This document shows positions 47,398 to 58,942 of a stretch of DNA of 64,000 nucleotides, in pieces. The stretch spans positions 620,001-684,000 of the forward strand of contig JAHLKG010000002.1 of the NCBI GenBank assembly GCA_025526995.1. The letters are read 5' to 3'. Under the pieces are notes generated by a model that had not been told where the DNA came from, did no database searches, and worked only from the letters and a program-made list of their open reading frames with translations. Origin of the DNA: Powellomyces hirtus (Eukaryota; Chytridiomycota; Chytridiomycetes; Spizellomycetales; Powellomycetaceae). The position numbers and the translations under genes are program-made. Position 1 is the stretch's first letter. The number at the start of each line of letters is the position of its first letter.

Positions 47398-50300
47398 CTA
47401 CAAGCACCCACCTCCGAAGTTCATATGCGGAGCAACGCTGCCCCTTCGAAGCGGTTCAGCCGCGGCAGCCGCTCCATCATTCGGATCTTCATAGGCATCA
47501 TCGTCGTAGCCAATGTATCCTTCAGGGGGAGTATAATCCGCTTCTGCCGGGTTGTGGAACTGCACCGGAACACCTCCAGACGGCTTCCGCCTGATTGTAT
47601 GACGCACCGGTTGCACAGTTTCTGTTCGTAAGCCGGGCATGCTGAAACTGACCGTGCCGGGGACTTCTCGGCGCGGGGCAGCACGAGCCGGACTCTCTTG
47701 GCTTTCGTACCCTTGCTCATTGTACCTGAAAGCTGCTTGAACACCCGCAGCGGCTGCTGCTGCGGCCGCAGATGCGATTCGCTCATAGTCTGTGTAGCCG
47801 CCCTCAATGTGCGCACCTCGTGCGAGCGACCGGCTCGCCTGGTCCATACGGCGTGCTTCCTCACGTCCGCCGATGCCGCGGCCGTCATGAAGGTCCGCAT
47901 TATTTGTGTCATTTCCGCGTACCTTCTTGCCGCTGTCCACAGCCGATTCAGCAAGACTGCTCATGGACATTCGCCGTTGGTCCTCGACCCATCGGGCGAT
48001 CCTCGAGCTACCCTGGCCACCCTGGGCATGCGCATCATCTGTCGAATGCCGGACTGCACGCGCTTGGCGCGAGCAGGTTCCGTTGTCCTCTCCAACTGCT
48101 CGTTCCTTCCCTTTGCTGGTAGTTTTGCGGCTATCGCGCACATGGTTTCGGTCCCCGGTAGGTCCACCACGCCCTTCATCGCGAGCAGGTCGTGAAAACG
48201 ACGCTTTGCGCAGCTTCTCAGCTTGCAGTTCTTCTTTCTCCACTAGTTCCCTGATCTTCCTCTCCGACTCACGGATTTCAGCCCGCTGCTGTTCGTCGCT
48301 AATATCCACGCGCTCGCGCCGCCCCTTCTCCTGGCGGTACAAGTCCTCACGGTGTTTGTCCGTCATCCGCGCATTCCGCTGTTCACGCTGCATCTCGCGC
48401 TCGACGTCCTTCTTCCGCTTGTCCTCGCGATCAAGCCGCTCTAGCGCATCCGTCAAACGCAAACGCGCGTCATCCATCTTGCGCTGCGTCCAGCGGCCCA
48501 TCGAGTCCTCCACCCCGCCCAATCGCATGTTACAACTCTTCAGGATCGTCGCTAACGCCTCGCGCATATCGTTGGCCTTCTGCGTTCGAAGCGCGTCTTG
48601 CGACAACATCAGCGCGCGGATCTGCGTGTAAATGTCGTCCATCCGAGATGGGAGATTGGCATCGGGAACTGCGATGGGTAGCATTTCTACCATGTCACCT
48701 TCCGGAGATTGGTTGAAATCGTAGTCAGCCAATGATAGTTCAGCGAGGAGTTGATCGTGCGCAGTGGTGTCATCGCCTGTGGCGGGAAGCTCGACGAACG
48801 ATGGTTGGGAGGCGACCACTGAAGATGCCGCCGACGGCTTTTGGGCGGTACCATTCCTTGGCGGAGTGGCGCCGTTGATTGTGATCACGGGGTTCACATT
48901 GGTTGCAGCTGGTGTACGAGGAAGCCCTGACGGACCCGCTTGTTCCTGGTATGGTCGTTCGGTATTCCCCATTGTCCTTGATGCCGTGCTAAACACGCGA
49001 TTTCCCTCATACGCGGTTGCGTAACTCGATTTCCTGGATTCTGGGTTCAGGGCTTGTGATGAAGCGCCGCCGCCGCCCACCATACTGTTCTGACTATCGC
49101 GTTTGACGCCAACGAATCGGAGAATCTGCCTAAGCTTCTCCGCACCCGATGTTCCAACGGATGCGCCAGGCTTGAATGCTGCGGTTTCCGGTTTCTTTCC
49201 TTTGACATCCTGCCCCGCAACCGGGGTAGGCTTGATGATCCCCGAGGACGGAAATGCCGGCTTCCTCCTCACCGTTCCGAAATGCGGTTTGTTTCGCTGC
49301 GTCGAGTTCAGCGGATGATACGGCGGCTTGTCTACTGGAATTTCGGCAAGCGTGTTCGCATGCTGTTGCGGCACGTTCTTGCTCTGCTGACTCTGGTGCT
49401 GAATCTGCTGGATCTGCAGCTGCTCTTGTATGCGGCTCAGGTTCAAGTCACTCTCAGCTTTTTCGATCAGCAGCTGTGCCAACGTCTCTTTCTGGGACTC
49501 GAACAGGCACTTCCATTCGTTTTCAAGTCGTTCTACATCGCTGCTTTTGCCGATCTTCAACGGTGGCATGCCCGAAAGTCTGGGTTTATCAGAGCGCTGC
49601 TCAGCAGCTTTAGGATGGATCCCGGATGCCGACAATGCGCTCCGGAGTTCTACCAAGCGTGTCAGGCTCGCTGCGGTCGCTACTTCGGGGTTGTATGGTA
49701 ACGGAGATCCAGCTCGGTCCTTTGCGCTTTGGGCAGACTCGGCACTCAATCCCATCGAATTCTCGTGCAGGAGTTGGCTGAAGAGTGGGTCACGCTGTAC
49801 ACCTTCTGGTGGTGGTCGGATCTCCAACCCGTTGGAGTCGCCGCTGCCTGGAGCTTCGGGAGGATCGCGCGGCAATGTCAAAAAGCGCACGAGGAGCCGA
49901 CAACTGTCTTCACGGACCTTGAGGCCACGCTGCGTATTTCACATACGTGGTTAGAGCTGCAACAACCGGAGAATATGACCTATAGATGAATACCTGGAGT
50001 TCGTCTTCCAGCTTCGTCCTCCACTCTCTGTATCGACTCATAGCCGTCAGTAGTTTCTCAATGACTTGCCGAGAACGGGTTGCGTCCATGCGGCCCTGTG
50101 AAGAGATCGTGATTACACTTGACAAATGCTAGACCGACCAACAATATTCAGCAACTCGAGTGGTGGACAAGCATTTCAAGCTTCGTAGCTACCTCTGCTT
50201 TGTTCAACAGATTGTCCTTCTCCCTCCGAACCATTTTCAGCGCCTCCTCGACGACTCGCAGCTGCTCATGGCGAGACTGGATCGCCGAGTGCACATCAAT

Positions 50301-53300
50301 GCTAATTGCGGTCGATGTCGCATTGCTTTCGTCTATGGAGTGCAAAGTGTCAGCATATTCGCATGATAGTGCTTCGTTTGAGGAAATGACCGGACAGCTT
50401 GCCTGGTCGGTTCAGTCGCTCTATGTCCGTAATGTGCTCCTCACACATTCGTCTCAGACCTTCCAATTTTCGTAGCACCATATCCCGCTCTTTCCTCGCG
50501 GCTTCGATATGGGGTTGATCGTCCTGGTCCGGTTGAAGAAGACCAGTTAATCCGAAAGGCAGGATGTTCCTGATTTCGTCCTACATGGAACAATCAAGAA
50601 AGGCATAAATGCAACGCAAGGAGCAAAGTTGAAGATGCATTTTGGAACGTACCTCCGTGTATGCAGCCACATCGCCAATTCCACTTTCCCATTTGCGTTT
50701 GAGGTCAGCTAGATGCGCTGATGACTCCATCACCCGTGTGTTGCAGCTGATTGCTATAGTCCTCAAAGCACTGACGTGAGAGGACGTTGCCGAAGATGGA
50801 AGATGGTTCAGAATATCAAACGACTACAGATAATTAGCGTCTGTCAGTATTGAGTCTTCGCGGCAAAACTTTTCGTGCAATTTACCTCTTTCACGTTCCC
50901 TTCCGCGATCGTCACCAGTTTGTTGAAGCAGTTTATCATGTCTCCACCCGAAAACGCATCCTCATCACTCGTGCACGAGCGCATCTCGTCCAGAAAGAAA
51001 TTTGCTCGCGATTGGAGCTCGTGCGAGGATAAGCCTGCTGAGGTGGGGCCCGTGTCGGCAGGGTCGGCCGCCGTCGAGGTTCCAGTCGCGAAGCTGAGTC
51101 CCAGGGTTGCAAGTTTGCTACTCACAACTCTCTTAGCATTTGCCACCTGCGCTTTTCGAATTCGCTGCATGCGCCTACCAATCAATGTCCACGACACAGC
51201 TCATCAGCTCACTACGCCCAGTCTCAATCTTTCCGCCGCAATCGTCCAGGATCTGTTTGACGCCGACGTGATTTGTTGGTGACATGATCGCATAGAAGAT
51301 GTCCGTAAAGCTTCGAGGGTCAGTGATCGACTGTTCCAAGGGGATCGCGTTCACCAGAGACTCCAACGGCCGTCGCAATGGCGGCAGCAATCTGTCGTCA
51401 TAGGTTGGATGGTGATGCCGTTCAAAGTTGGCGTGGACCAAGAAGGAATGTGCTGTGGTTATAATTTTTGTATGGCCCTGTATGATGTACGATGAGATTT
51501 CAGTGTGACTATGCGGAGGACTCCGTAGGCAAATATACCTGGACCAGCTCGTGCAGCGGTCCCCCGTTTTCTTTGCTGCATTTTGCCGCCTTTTCAGCCA
51601 GCTCCCTTGCTACCGACACTCGCGCAATTCGCTCTCCAACGGCTGCTTCCGCTGCTGAAGCCGGAGCCGTATGCATATGAGCGATTGCGCTGAAAAGATA
51701 GGTCTTCGCTTTGATGTGGTTTGTCCATCTCTGCAATTACGCTGTCAAACTCAAAAATGCATTCAAATCCAGGTCACTTCATACATATACCAACCTCCGG
51801 AAAGCGATAATTTCCAATCTTGGTAGGCTGCTTTGCCGCACGTGCAGCCACTTCGTAGAAATCTGACGTTTGCGCCGCGATCTTGGCCGTCACTGCAGAG
51901 CTAGCCCTGGCTAATGATGCTTTTAGTTCACCCCTCAAACAAAGCATGTATTCTGCTATTCACTCACTGTCGGTTGCCTTCTCGTAGAAGCACTCCATCG
52001 CTTGTGCCAGCATGATCTCCGCGGCAGCCGTTAAAGTGGGTTCACTCAGATCACTTCCCTTGTCGAGCTTTGGCTTGAAGCGGGCACACAGCCTGTCGCG
52101 GATGTGCAGGAGTACACCAGCTCCTTTCTGATTCACAGAAAGCATGTAAGAAACAATATTTCAAGAGGTCAGCTGCTCCATGGGCCATGCCTGAAAGTAA
52201 CCAGCTGCTTTCTTCTTTCCGTCGGGAGTCCATAGGCTCTGCGATGTGGCGAGCGTCGTATACACAGCGGCGACATTGAAGAGAACAGCTGCCTTCTCGT
52301 ACTGTATGCAGTTGGTCACAACTGTACGCATTATGCACCTGTTAGTGAATCCCGTCCTGACCAGCCTGAAGCAAGTCATATACCTTTCCGGTCCGGGAAA
52401 AATCCTTCGTACCACAAGAAGTTCATTTGTATCTAATGCAAATCACACGTCAGCAATCTACGCATTGTGACACATCTATCCGTAACCTATACCGGGGTAC
52501 CTCATCTGTTTCGAAAGGAAATTTGGGTTCTAGGTGAAGAAGTTGGGCATAATAGCTATATGCAGCAGTTAGAGGTCAGCATAGCCCACTTTGTGCACCT
52601 CAAGGCTTACTGTGAGAGCCTCTCGATGCCGCTTTCCGATCTCTCCGGAGCGCCTGCGTGTATTCGCAGCTCATTCAACAGATACCACTGTGTCTCCGTC
52701 GGAAGCAGGAGGCCTGTGGCCCGAAGCAATTGACCAAGGACCCGCTCCTCCTCTCGTTCCGCCTCATTTCCAGCAAGATGGTTGCTCGCAGTCTCGTCAG
52801 CATCATCAAGGCCGGTGGCTATCAATTCGGGTAAAGCGACAGGGCTGGTATGAAGGTCCAACTCCGCCCGGCTTCTTTGTTGACTAACGCTGCGGCTCTG
52901 CGGGCGACTGGGATTGCCGATCTCCGAAATTTTGTCGACATCTGAACCCGGGAGCCTTTCATTGCGTATCTCCGGGTGCATGTTGCGAACAGCTGCCAGC
53001 ATCGACGGCAACAATGCGCGCTTGAAATCGAGGTATCGCATGGATGTTGTTTTTAGCCCACCCACAGGTCCTCCCGGTCCGGGATTTTTGCCCATTGTCC
53101 TCAGGAGTGACATGAAGGTCCCTGGAGCGGCCGGGTTCCCGATGTTTGACGACAGAAGTCGATCATTTCTTTTAACCGGGACAGCAATGAAAGTGGAGAC
53201 TTCACCGTTGAACGATATCTCTGGGCCATCTTGGAACGGAATATGGTCCGAGTACGGTGCTTCGAAAAATCGAGAAAAGGAGGGGTGAATCACGGATTCT

Positions 53301-53326
53301 ATGGTTGCGTTGTCGCTTCTTAGCAT
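47398..53326 (-). CDS. Large BRO1-domain protein with long coiled-coil tail (ALIX/Bro1/Rim20-like front)
   Basis: Fourteen exons (53326-52611, 52555-52501, 52432-52384, 52321-52191, 52127-51968, 51910-51795, 51730-51539, 51477-51179, 51117-50886, 50823-50653, 50580-50403, 50332-50193, 50095-49994, 49917-47398) give about 1686 residues. The BRO1 domain has TFIAVPVKRND, YYAQLLHLEPKFPFETDE, FLWYEGFFPDRK, YEKAAVLFNVAA and AEIMLAQAMECFYEKA; roughly 120 extra residues interrupt it before YYAQ. A V-like helical region follows to about residue 850. The last exon adds 840 residues with Gln-rich, charged coiled-coil and Ala8 stretches. BRO1 proteins bind ESCRT-III. Introns 52190-52128 and 50402-50333 use GC donors. 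The start and the small shift at exon 9 are less certain. Confidence 0.78.
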
Positions 53327-54283
53327 CTCTATGCTGGCAAATAATAATAAAAAATAATGATACACTCAGTGGTTGAAGAACAAGCTAATCGCAGCTTTAT
53401 TTGGAAAACTACGCCCTTGGCGGGCCATTTGTGCCAACAGCATTCCCAATACCAGTCTGTGTAGTTACATGGAAACTAACTAACACAGTGAGCGGGAAAA
53501 CCCAATTCACGCAGCATGTGGCAGTCAATTCTTTCCTAGGGGTCTATAGAGCGGACCGCTCATAGGTTTATTGATATGGACAGGGCATGCCCCAACAGCT
53601 GCAATAACGATGGCAAGGATGTTACAGAAGAAGAAAAAACAGTGCGAACTGGGTCGTACGAGACTAGGGTTTCGCAACCTAGCTGAGAGGCTTGGAGTTG
53701 CGAAGTGGAGACCTGGAACGAATCCTTTACAAAAAGCGCAATTCCCTGATGAAACAAAAAGCCCAAGAGTTGCAACTCCGCCGCGCAACGTCCCGTGTGC
53801 AATTCTGCTGTCGACAATGTTCCCACAAGGGGATTGACCTGCTATGCGACGAGATCACATTATGCAAACACTCGAATGGAGAAGGAGGCCTTACGCTGCT
53901 CTTCGAACCAGTGCCTTCCGTGGGACATAACTCAGGGATATGACGCTTGTTATCCTTGACGCTCCGCATGAAAGTGAACTTGCAGTGATATACCATCAAC
54001 GCAACAATCGACGCCATTAATGGCCACCCAGGGAAAGGAAGTGCGGCGAGGATCACTGCACTGGATATGGTCTTTGGCAATCGCAGCGCATTGCCTTCTG
54101 CAAATGCTCGCTGAAGGCCACCCTTTGACCTGGCAAAGGGACAAGACGCGTCTCGCTTGGCCTCCTCCCAGTTACGTGGCAAACACAAAAGTAGCGAGCA
54201 CGCAAGGCGACATCTACAAATTCCGTCTGCCAATTCCCCAAGGCGTCCAACACTTTTCCTTTCATATAAGCACAACAGACCGG
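53327..54283. other. Divergent region between the BRO1 gene and RPT4, with an unassigned open frame
   Basis: This 957-bp region must carry two promoters. It also holds a plus-strand open frame ending in TGA at 53941-53943, whose reading looks protein-like: a helix LERILYKKRNSLMKQKAQEL followed by QFCCRQCSHKGIDLLCDEIT with five cysteines. I could not build a gene around it or name its family. It may be an exon of a missed small gene or chance. Confidence 0.35.
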
Positions 54284-56117
54284 ATGGCTGCCGTTCCCAC
54301 TGACGACCGCAGAGCCAAGGTGCTCGGTGACTACAGGAAGCAACTGCTGCAGCACCGCGAACTGGAGGCCAAGGTCAAAGAACGTGCGTAAAACGACACG
54401 TCGTCAATCATACACACCCAGGGGACTCCCATTTGGCTCAACCCTTGTCCGGAGATTGCAGTAGTTGCATGTGGTACTCACTCAACTCTTGTCCATGTGT
54501 TGCTGTTTCACTGCAGTCCGACTAGGCCTGAGATCGCTCGAAAAAGATTACGACAAAACTGAAGATGACATCAAGGCTCTGCAAAGTGTCGGCCAAATAA
54601 TCGGAGAAGTTCTCAAACAGCTGGATGAAGAGAGATGTACGTATTTGGATTGAGATGCTTTTAGTTGGGAATTGGGGACAGTGCAGCAAGGCATTGCTTG
54701 GAAACTGGGGACTCAACGGCGAAATGGGCTTTGAACATGACAAGTGTGTTCACATGGAAGCCTTGCTATGATTCACTTTCGGAAACAACACCACGGCTGG
54801 TGGTAGACGCTCGTGTGGAATGCAAATATGTGTAGCGTTTACCTTGGCTCAAGTTGACAAATATTTTTGGCATTGCAGTTATCGTGAAAGCATCCAGCGG
54901 CCCGCGCTACGTTGTTGGGTGCCGTGAGAGAGTACCAAAAGATAAACTAAAGCAGGGAACTCGGGTCTCTCTCGACATGACCACACTGACGATCATGCGA
55001 ATATTGCCGAGGGAGGTCGACCCTCTGGTGTACAATATGTCCACTGAGGATCCCGGAGACATCACCTTCGCCGGAATTGGAGGACTTGGAGATCAGATTA
55101 GAGAACTGCGAGAGGTGCGTTTGGTTCATTTTTCGAACGCTGCTGGACTTTACGCTAATCTTCATTGCATGGCAGGTTATTGAGCTTCCACTTCTAAACC
55201 CCGAGCTCTTCTTGCGAGTAGGTATCAAGCCACCCAAGGGCGTTCTGCTGTACGGACCGCCAGGAACTGGTAAAACTCTTCTGGCTCGTGCTGTCGCGAG
55301 TACCCTGGAATGCAATTTCCTGAAGGTCGTGTCGAGTGCTATTGTCGACAAGTACATCGGAGAGAGTGCTCGATTGATTCGTGAGATGTTTGGTTAGTCT
55401 CGGCGTGAACAGTCCCAGCACCATCTGAGTGTTGACATTCTGTCCCATCATTAGGATATGCTAAGGAACACGAGCCTTGTATTATCTTTATGGACGAGAT
55501 CGATGCCATTGGAGGACGGCGTTTCTCTGAGGGAACATCTGCGGATCGAGAAATCCAGCGGACACTCATGGAGCTCCTCAACCAGATGGACGGATTTGAC
55601 TACCTGGGACAAACAAAGCTCATCATGGCGACAAACCGACCCGATACCCTTGATCCTGCCTTACTTCGACCTGGTCGTCTGGACAGGAAGGTTGAGATTC
55701 CCTTGCCAAATGAGCAGGGTCGAATGGAAATTCTCAAAATTCACGCCAGTGGTATCACCAAACATGGGGAGCTAGGTAACACCGATGAAAGGCGTACAAG
55801 AATTACGCAGTTTCTCATGATTACTTCTTCGTCCAATCAGACTACGAAGCTGTTGTGAAGCTTTCGGATGGATTCAACGGAGCCGATCTGCGAAACGTTT
55901 GTACGGAAGCCGGCATGTTTGCCATTCGCGACGAACGAGACTACTGCATTCAGGATGATTTCATGAAAGCGGTCAGAAAGGTCGCAGAATCTAAGAAGCT
56001 CGAATCCAAGATGGATTGTAAGTTCTCAAGTTTCCCACAATCTTTAGTCTACCCTACTCGTTCCCGATTGCCGAGGCTGATTTTCTTGTTTTTCTTCGCG
56101 TAGACGAGAAAGTGTAA
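54284..56117 (+). CDS. RPT4: 26S proteasome regulatory ATPase RPT4 (PSMC6)
   Basis: Seven exons (54284-54383, 54517-54636, 54879-55114, 55176-55392, 55455-55775, 55841-56017, 56104-56117) give 394 residues. After an N-terminal coiled coil come the OB part ([15 protein letters not shown]) and the AAA module with Walker A GPPGTGKT, Walker [16 protein letters not shown], the arginine-finger stretch RPGRLDRK and C-terminal [20 protein letters not shown]. Sequence choice ([26 protein letters not shown]) places it in RPT4 among the six paralogues. It unfolds substrates in the 19S base. The terminal exon is only 14 nt (YEKV and stop). Confidence 0.95.
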
Positions 56118-56271
56118 ATAGTTATTGTTCGATGCTCAGTAATAAAGCAGTCATTGAAAATTCGAAACTGAGTACAAGAAGCTGTATCGACAATATTAAC
56201 ACTTTGCAGACCGTGTACCCGGCTGTGGTGCGTCAAAGAATCATTGGTTTCACTGGTTTCAAACCCCATAT

Positions 56272-57036
56272 TCAGGTGCCCACCGCGATAGTCGGCGATG
56301 AGCTCGACGATGAGTGTAGAAACCTGTCGCCCTTTGAGTAGTTGGTGGCTCCGTGGTGAAGGATATTAGCATGAAACAGTGAAAATGATCCACAGTGCTG
56401 CACGAGACGAATATGCCCATCGGAGAAGTCCAAATCGCCTCCATCTTCCCAGCCCCCCAAAGAGATGTTGAGCAGTGAATCTGGTATCTTCCACATCAAC
56501 CACTGATCCTCGCCAGCAGTGAGTGTGGATTGTCCATGAGTCATCGGTGGCAGATGCTGTTTTGATGCTTTCCAGAGGCCCCGAACTAGGTCCCGATTGC
56601 AATAGTACTGCTCAGGGTCAACCACCCATAAGGTCAAATGGATAATAGTGCTGATGTTTTTTCCACAGTTGTTTGTCCCTTCGACATTCCAAACCCCGAG
56701 TGCTGATCAAGAGAGCTCGGATGATCGAGAATCTCGAATCCAGGCCTGGTTTTCCAATGGTCGGTAGACCCTTTTCATTTTTCGCATTTGCTCTTTGTCA
56801 AAAGCATCAGACATGTGGATGGCAAGAGGGATAATTCGACCTACATCATCATCGCCAAGCACCAACGCATTGTGATTGATGTCAAGCAGAGGAAAACGTG
56901 GCACACCTGACTGTTGGTGAGTGCAGTGCCAACATTCCGATCGTCGCTCCCCAAATTTATCTCCAACGATGTATGTGCTTTTCTCAACAAGCCATTTCAG
57001 CGCCCGAGGTGATTCCATATGTGCGAGCTCGATCAT
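56272..57036 (-). CDS. Fragmentary unknown protein, possibly oxygenase-like; exon structure unresolved
   Basis: Two minus-strand blocks read as protein. The first (57036-56707) contains RFPLLDINHNALVLGDDDVG and RIIPLAIHMSDAFDKEQMRK. The second, from about 56695 to a stop at 56272, contains STIIHLTLWVVDPEQYYCNR, WKIPDSLLNISLGGW and FSLFHANILHHGATNYSKGD. The last phrase, with a histidine after a GSFSLFHA strand, is reminiscent of 2-oxoglutarate oxygenase folds such as fungal TET/JBP-like proteins, but this is only resemblance. The blocks are in different frames, and upstream sequence near 57000-57040 also shifts frame, so it may be a decayed gene. It overlaps no other model. Confidence 0.3.
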
Positions 57037-58942
57037 CTATTGCTGGCGATCGCGGTGGTGGGATGGTATCAACAATGGTACGACAAAGCAGTTGTCGGTC
57101 TGCCATACTGGCTTTGCTCTCCTCGGTAAACCAGGCACCCCGCTCTCTGTGCTTTTTGTCCCAAGCATTCTCAAGGTTCTCCCTCCACGTAAGCCCCCGT
57201 GGCCCACCAGTGTCTTTCGCTTTCGCGTTTTTTTTTTTTGAGGGGGCAATCCCACCCCCGGCAGAGGCAAAGTCCTCGGCCTGCACATCGGGTGCAAGAG
57301 TGCTTGTGATTCCAAGGCCCTTCCATGTAGCCCCCCCCCCCTCCTCTCTCAAAGATGCGCACCCCTGTTTCGGCTCCCCCAGGCAAGCACATGTTGCCCT
57401 CATCTCTCCCTGGCAAGCGCCCTCGTTTTTGGCAGGAAATCGTTGCCTCTGGCGCTCCCGGTAACCGACATGCTTCCTGTATTCCTGTAAGTGCACAGTT
57501 ATATAATAAGGCACAGGTAGAGCTAGATGTGCCAGTAGGCGGAGGCCATGCCTTGACACAACAGCATTTTAATCAAGTTTTGGGGTCGTCGGTTTCCCAT
57601 TCTGCTTCCCTACACACTACACACTGGCCTCCTGGTGTCGCCATGGTTGTCACTACGCTTGCCGCTTATAGAAGGGTGCACCGCTCACACAGGTCAGTTA
57701 AAGATGTACGGAAAATGGAAAACAGTCAAGGCCGCGCGTCATCTCAAGTTCCATGCCGTTTTGGCTGCCGAAGGCGCTGGGCTGGGGGAGCAGATTCAGT
57801 TACGTCTGCCGCAGGCGCTGGCCTCGTCCAGTCTAAGGAAGAAAAAATGACCATGAGCACGGATAGCCCTCTGCGTGGAAGCATGGCTTTCCTAAGGAGC
57901 CATCTTCGTGCGAACATTGCGCGAGATGGCGCGTTGTGAATGTGCATGTAGGGATATCGCAGGAAAAACGCACGTTCCTAGCCGATGGATTGAATAGTCA
58001 GGGGGACATCTTTGTGCAGATGGCAGTTCCCATACTTACCCCCGTGAAGCAGATTCATTACCGTCTCGTATTCGTTTTGTTCAAAGGTGTGTTGCTTGAT
58101 TGCTTTGGATGTCGCAAGTTAGTTCCGGCGGCGCTCAGGGGGTAGGCTGCGCTAGAATTGACGAGAAAAAACATCTATACAATATGATACTGCTGAGCTG
58201 GAGGAGTGAGTCCTTCAGGACGGCGCTAGGTGGAGGAGCAGTACCGCGACGGTTTTGGGGCGGGGCTCAGCGCCTTCTCAACGTCAGCCGGTCTGCTCCC
58301 GGCGAATTGGCGGGAAGAAACAGTACACGAAGCACGATTATCTAGATAATTTCCACGCGTATTCGTTCGCCCACAAATATTAAGAATTATACTCAAGTGC
58401 GGCTATTCCGAAAGGAAACGAACACTATGAACATGATTCAGGGAGAATCTCTGTGTTACAAGAAAATTGCGATCCCTTTTCTCAAATTTCCCACAGATTC
58501 CAGCTGGTCTGCACATTGCGAAGTTCGTTGTGTGCTCGCTGGGGATCTACATCCACTTATACCTCGGGGTCCTCAGATTTACTTTCTCCATCAAATTGGA
58601 GCCAGGAGCTCTTTCGGACACATCATTCAGTGGTTCTTAAAAGCTGACGCGTTGACGCGCTGTCAAACCCAAACAGCAAAGTCTCACGGAGCGGCGGAGC
58701 GTACGTACACCTTTGTGCTTCTGTGCCGAAGTAAGGCGGGCAAAATATTTGCTGCTTCGAACCTAGGTCCCAGCGATCCAGTATTAAGATTGGTCAACTG
58801 CCTATTGTTCCTTGCTTGCGGAACCCCCACTACTGAAGATTTCTTTGCAGTACGGACCCTGCGCTCTCCGAACTCCTTTGACGTCGCTCCTTCTAGTCTT
58901 GCTTCTGAACCCCTTTCGGCCTGCAGCGGTCCCAGTCAGGTC
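57037..58942. other. Low-complexity gene-poor stretch upstream of the MgtE gene
   Basis: About 1.9 kb with a T12 run at 57228-57239, a C11 run at 57331-57341 and several overlapping open frames that share no family. A plus-strand frame in phase with the MgtE gene stays open from 58397 to its start, so an N-terminal extension from ATG 58427 cannot be excluded. No RNA gene or transposon end was recognised. Confidence 0.4.

Noticed and set aside
47363..47407. Alternative last intron in the BRO1 gene from GTGGGT to a CTCAG
   Set aside because: The intron would be only about 35 nt; the direct stop at 47398 was kept.
53727..54275. 182-codon minus-strand frame with a hydrophobic segment between BRO1 and RPT4
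   Set aside because: It lacks recognisable motifs and a supported start; its hydrophobic stretch alone is weak evidence.
58397..58942. Long open frame in phase upstream of the MgtE gene, with ATG at 58427
   Set aside because: The translated sequence has no recognisable domain and an uneven composition; the simpler start at 58943 was preferred, though an extension is not excluded.
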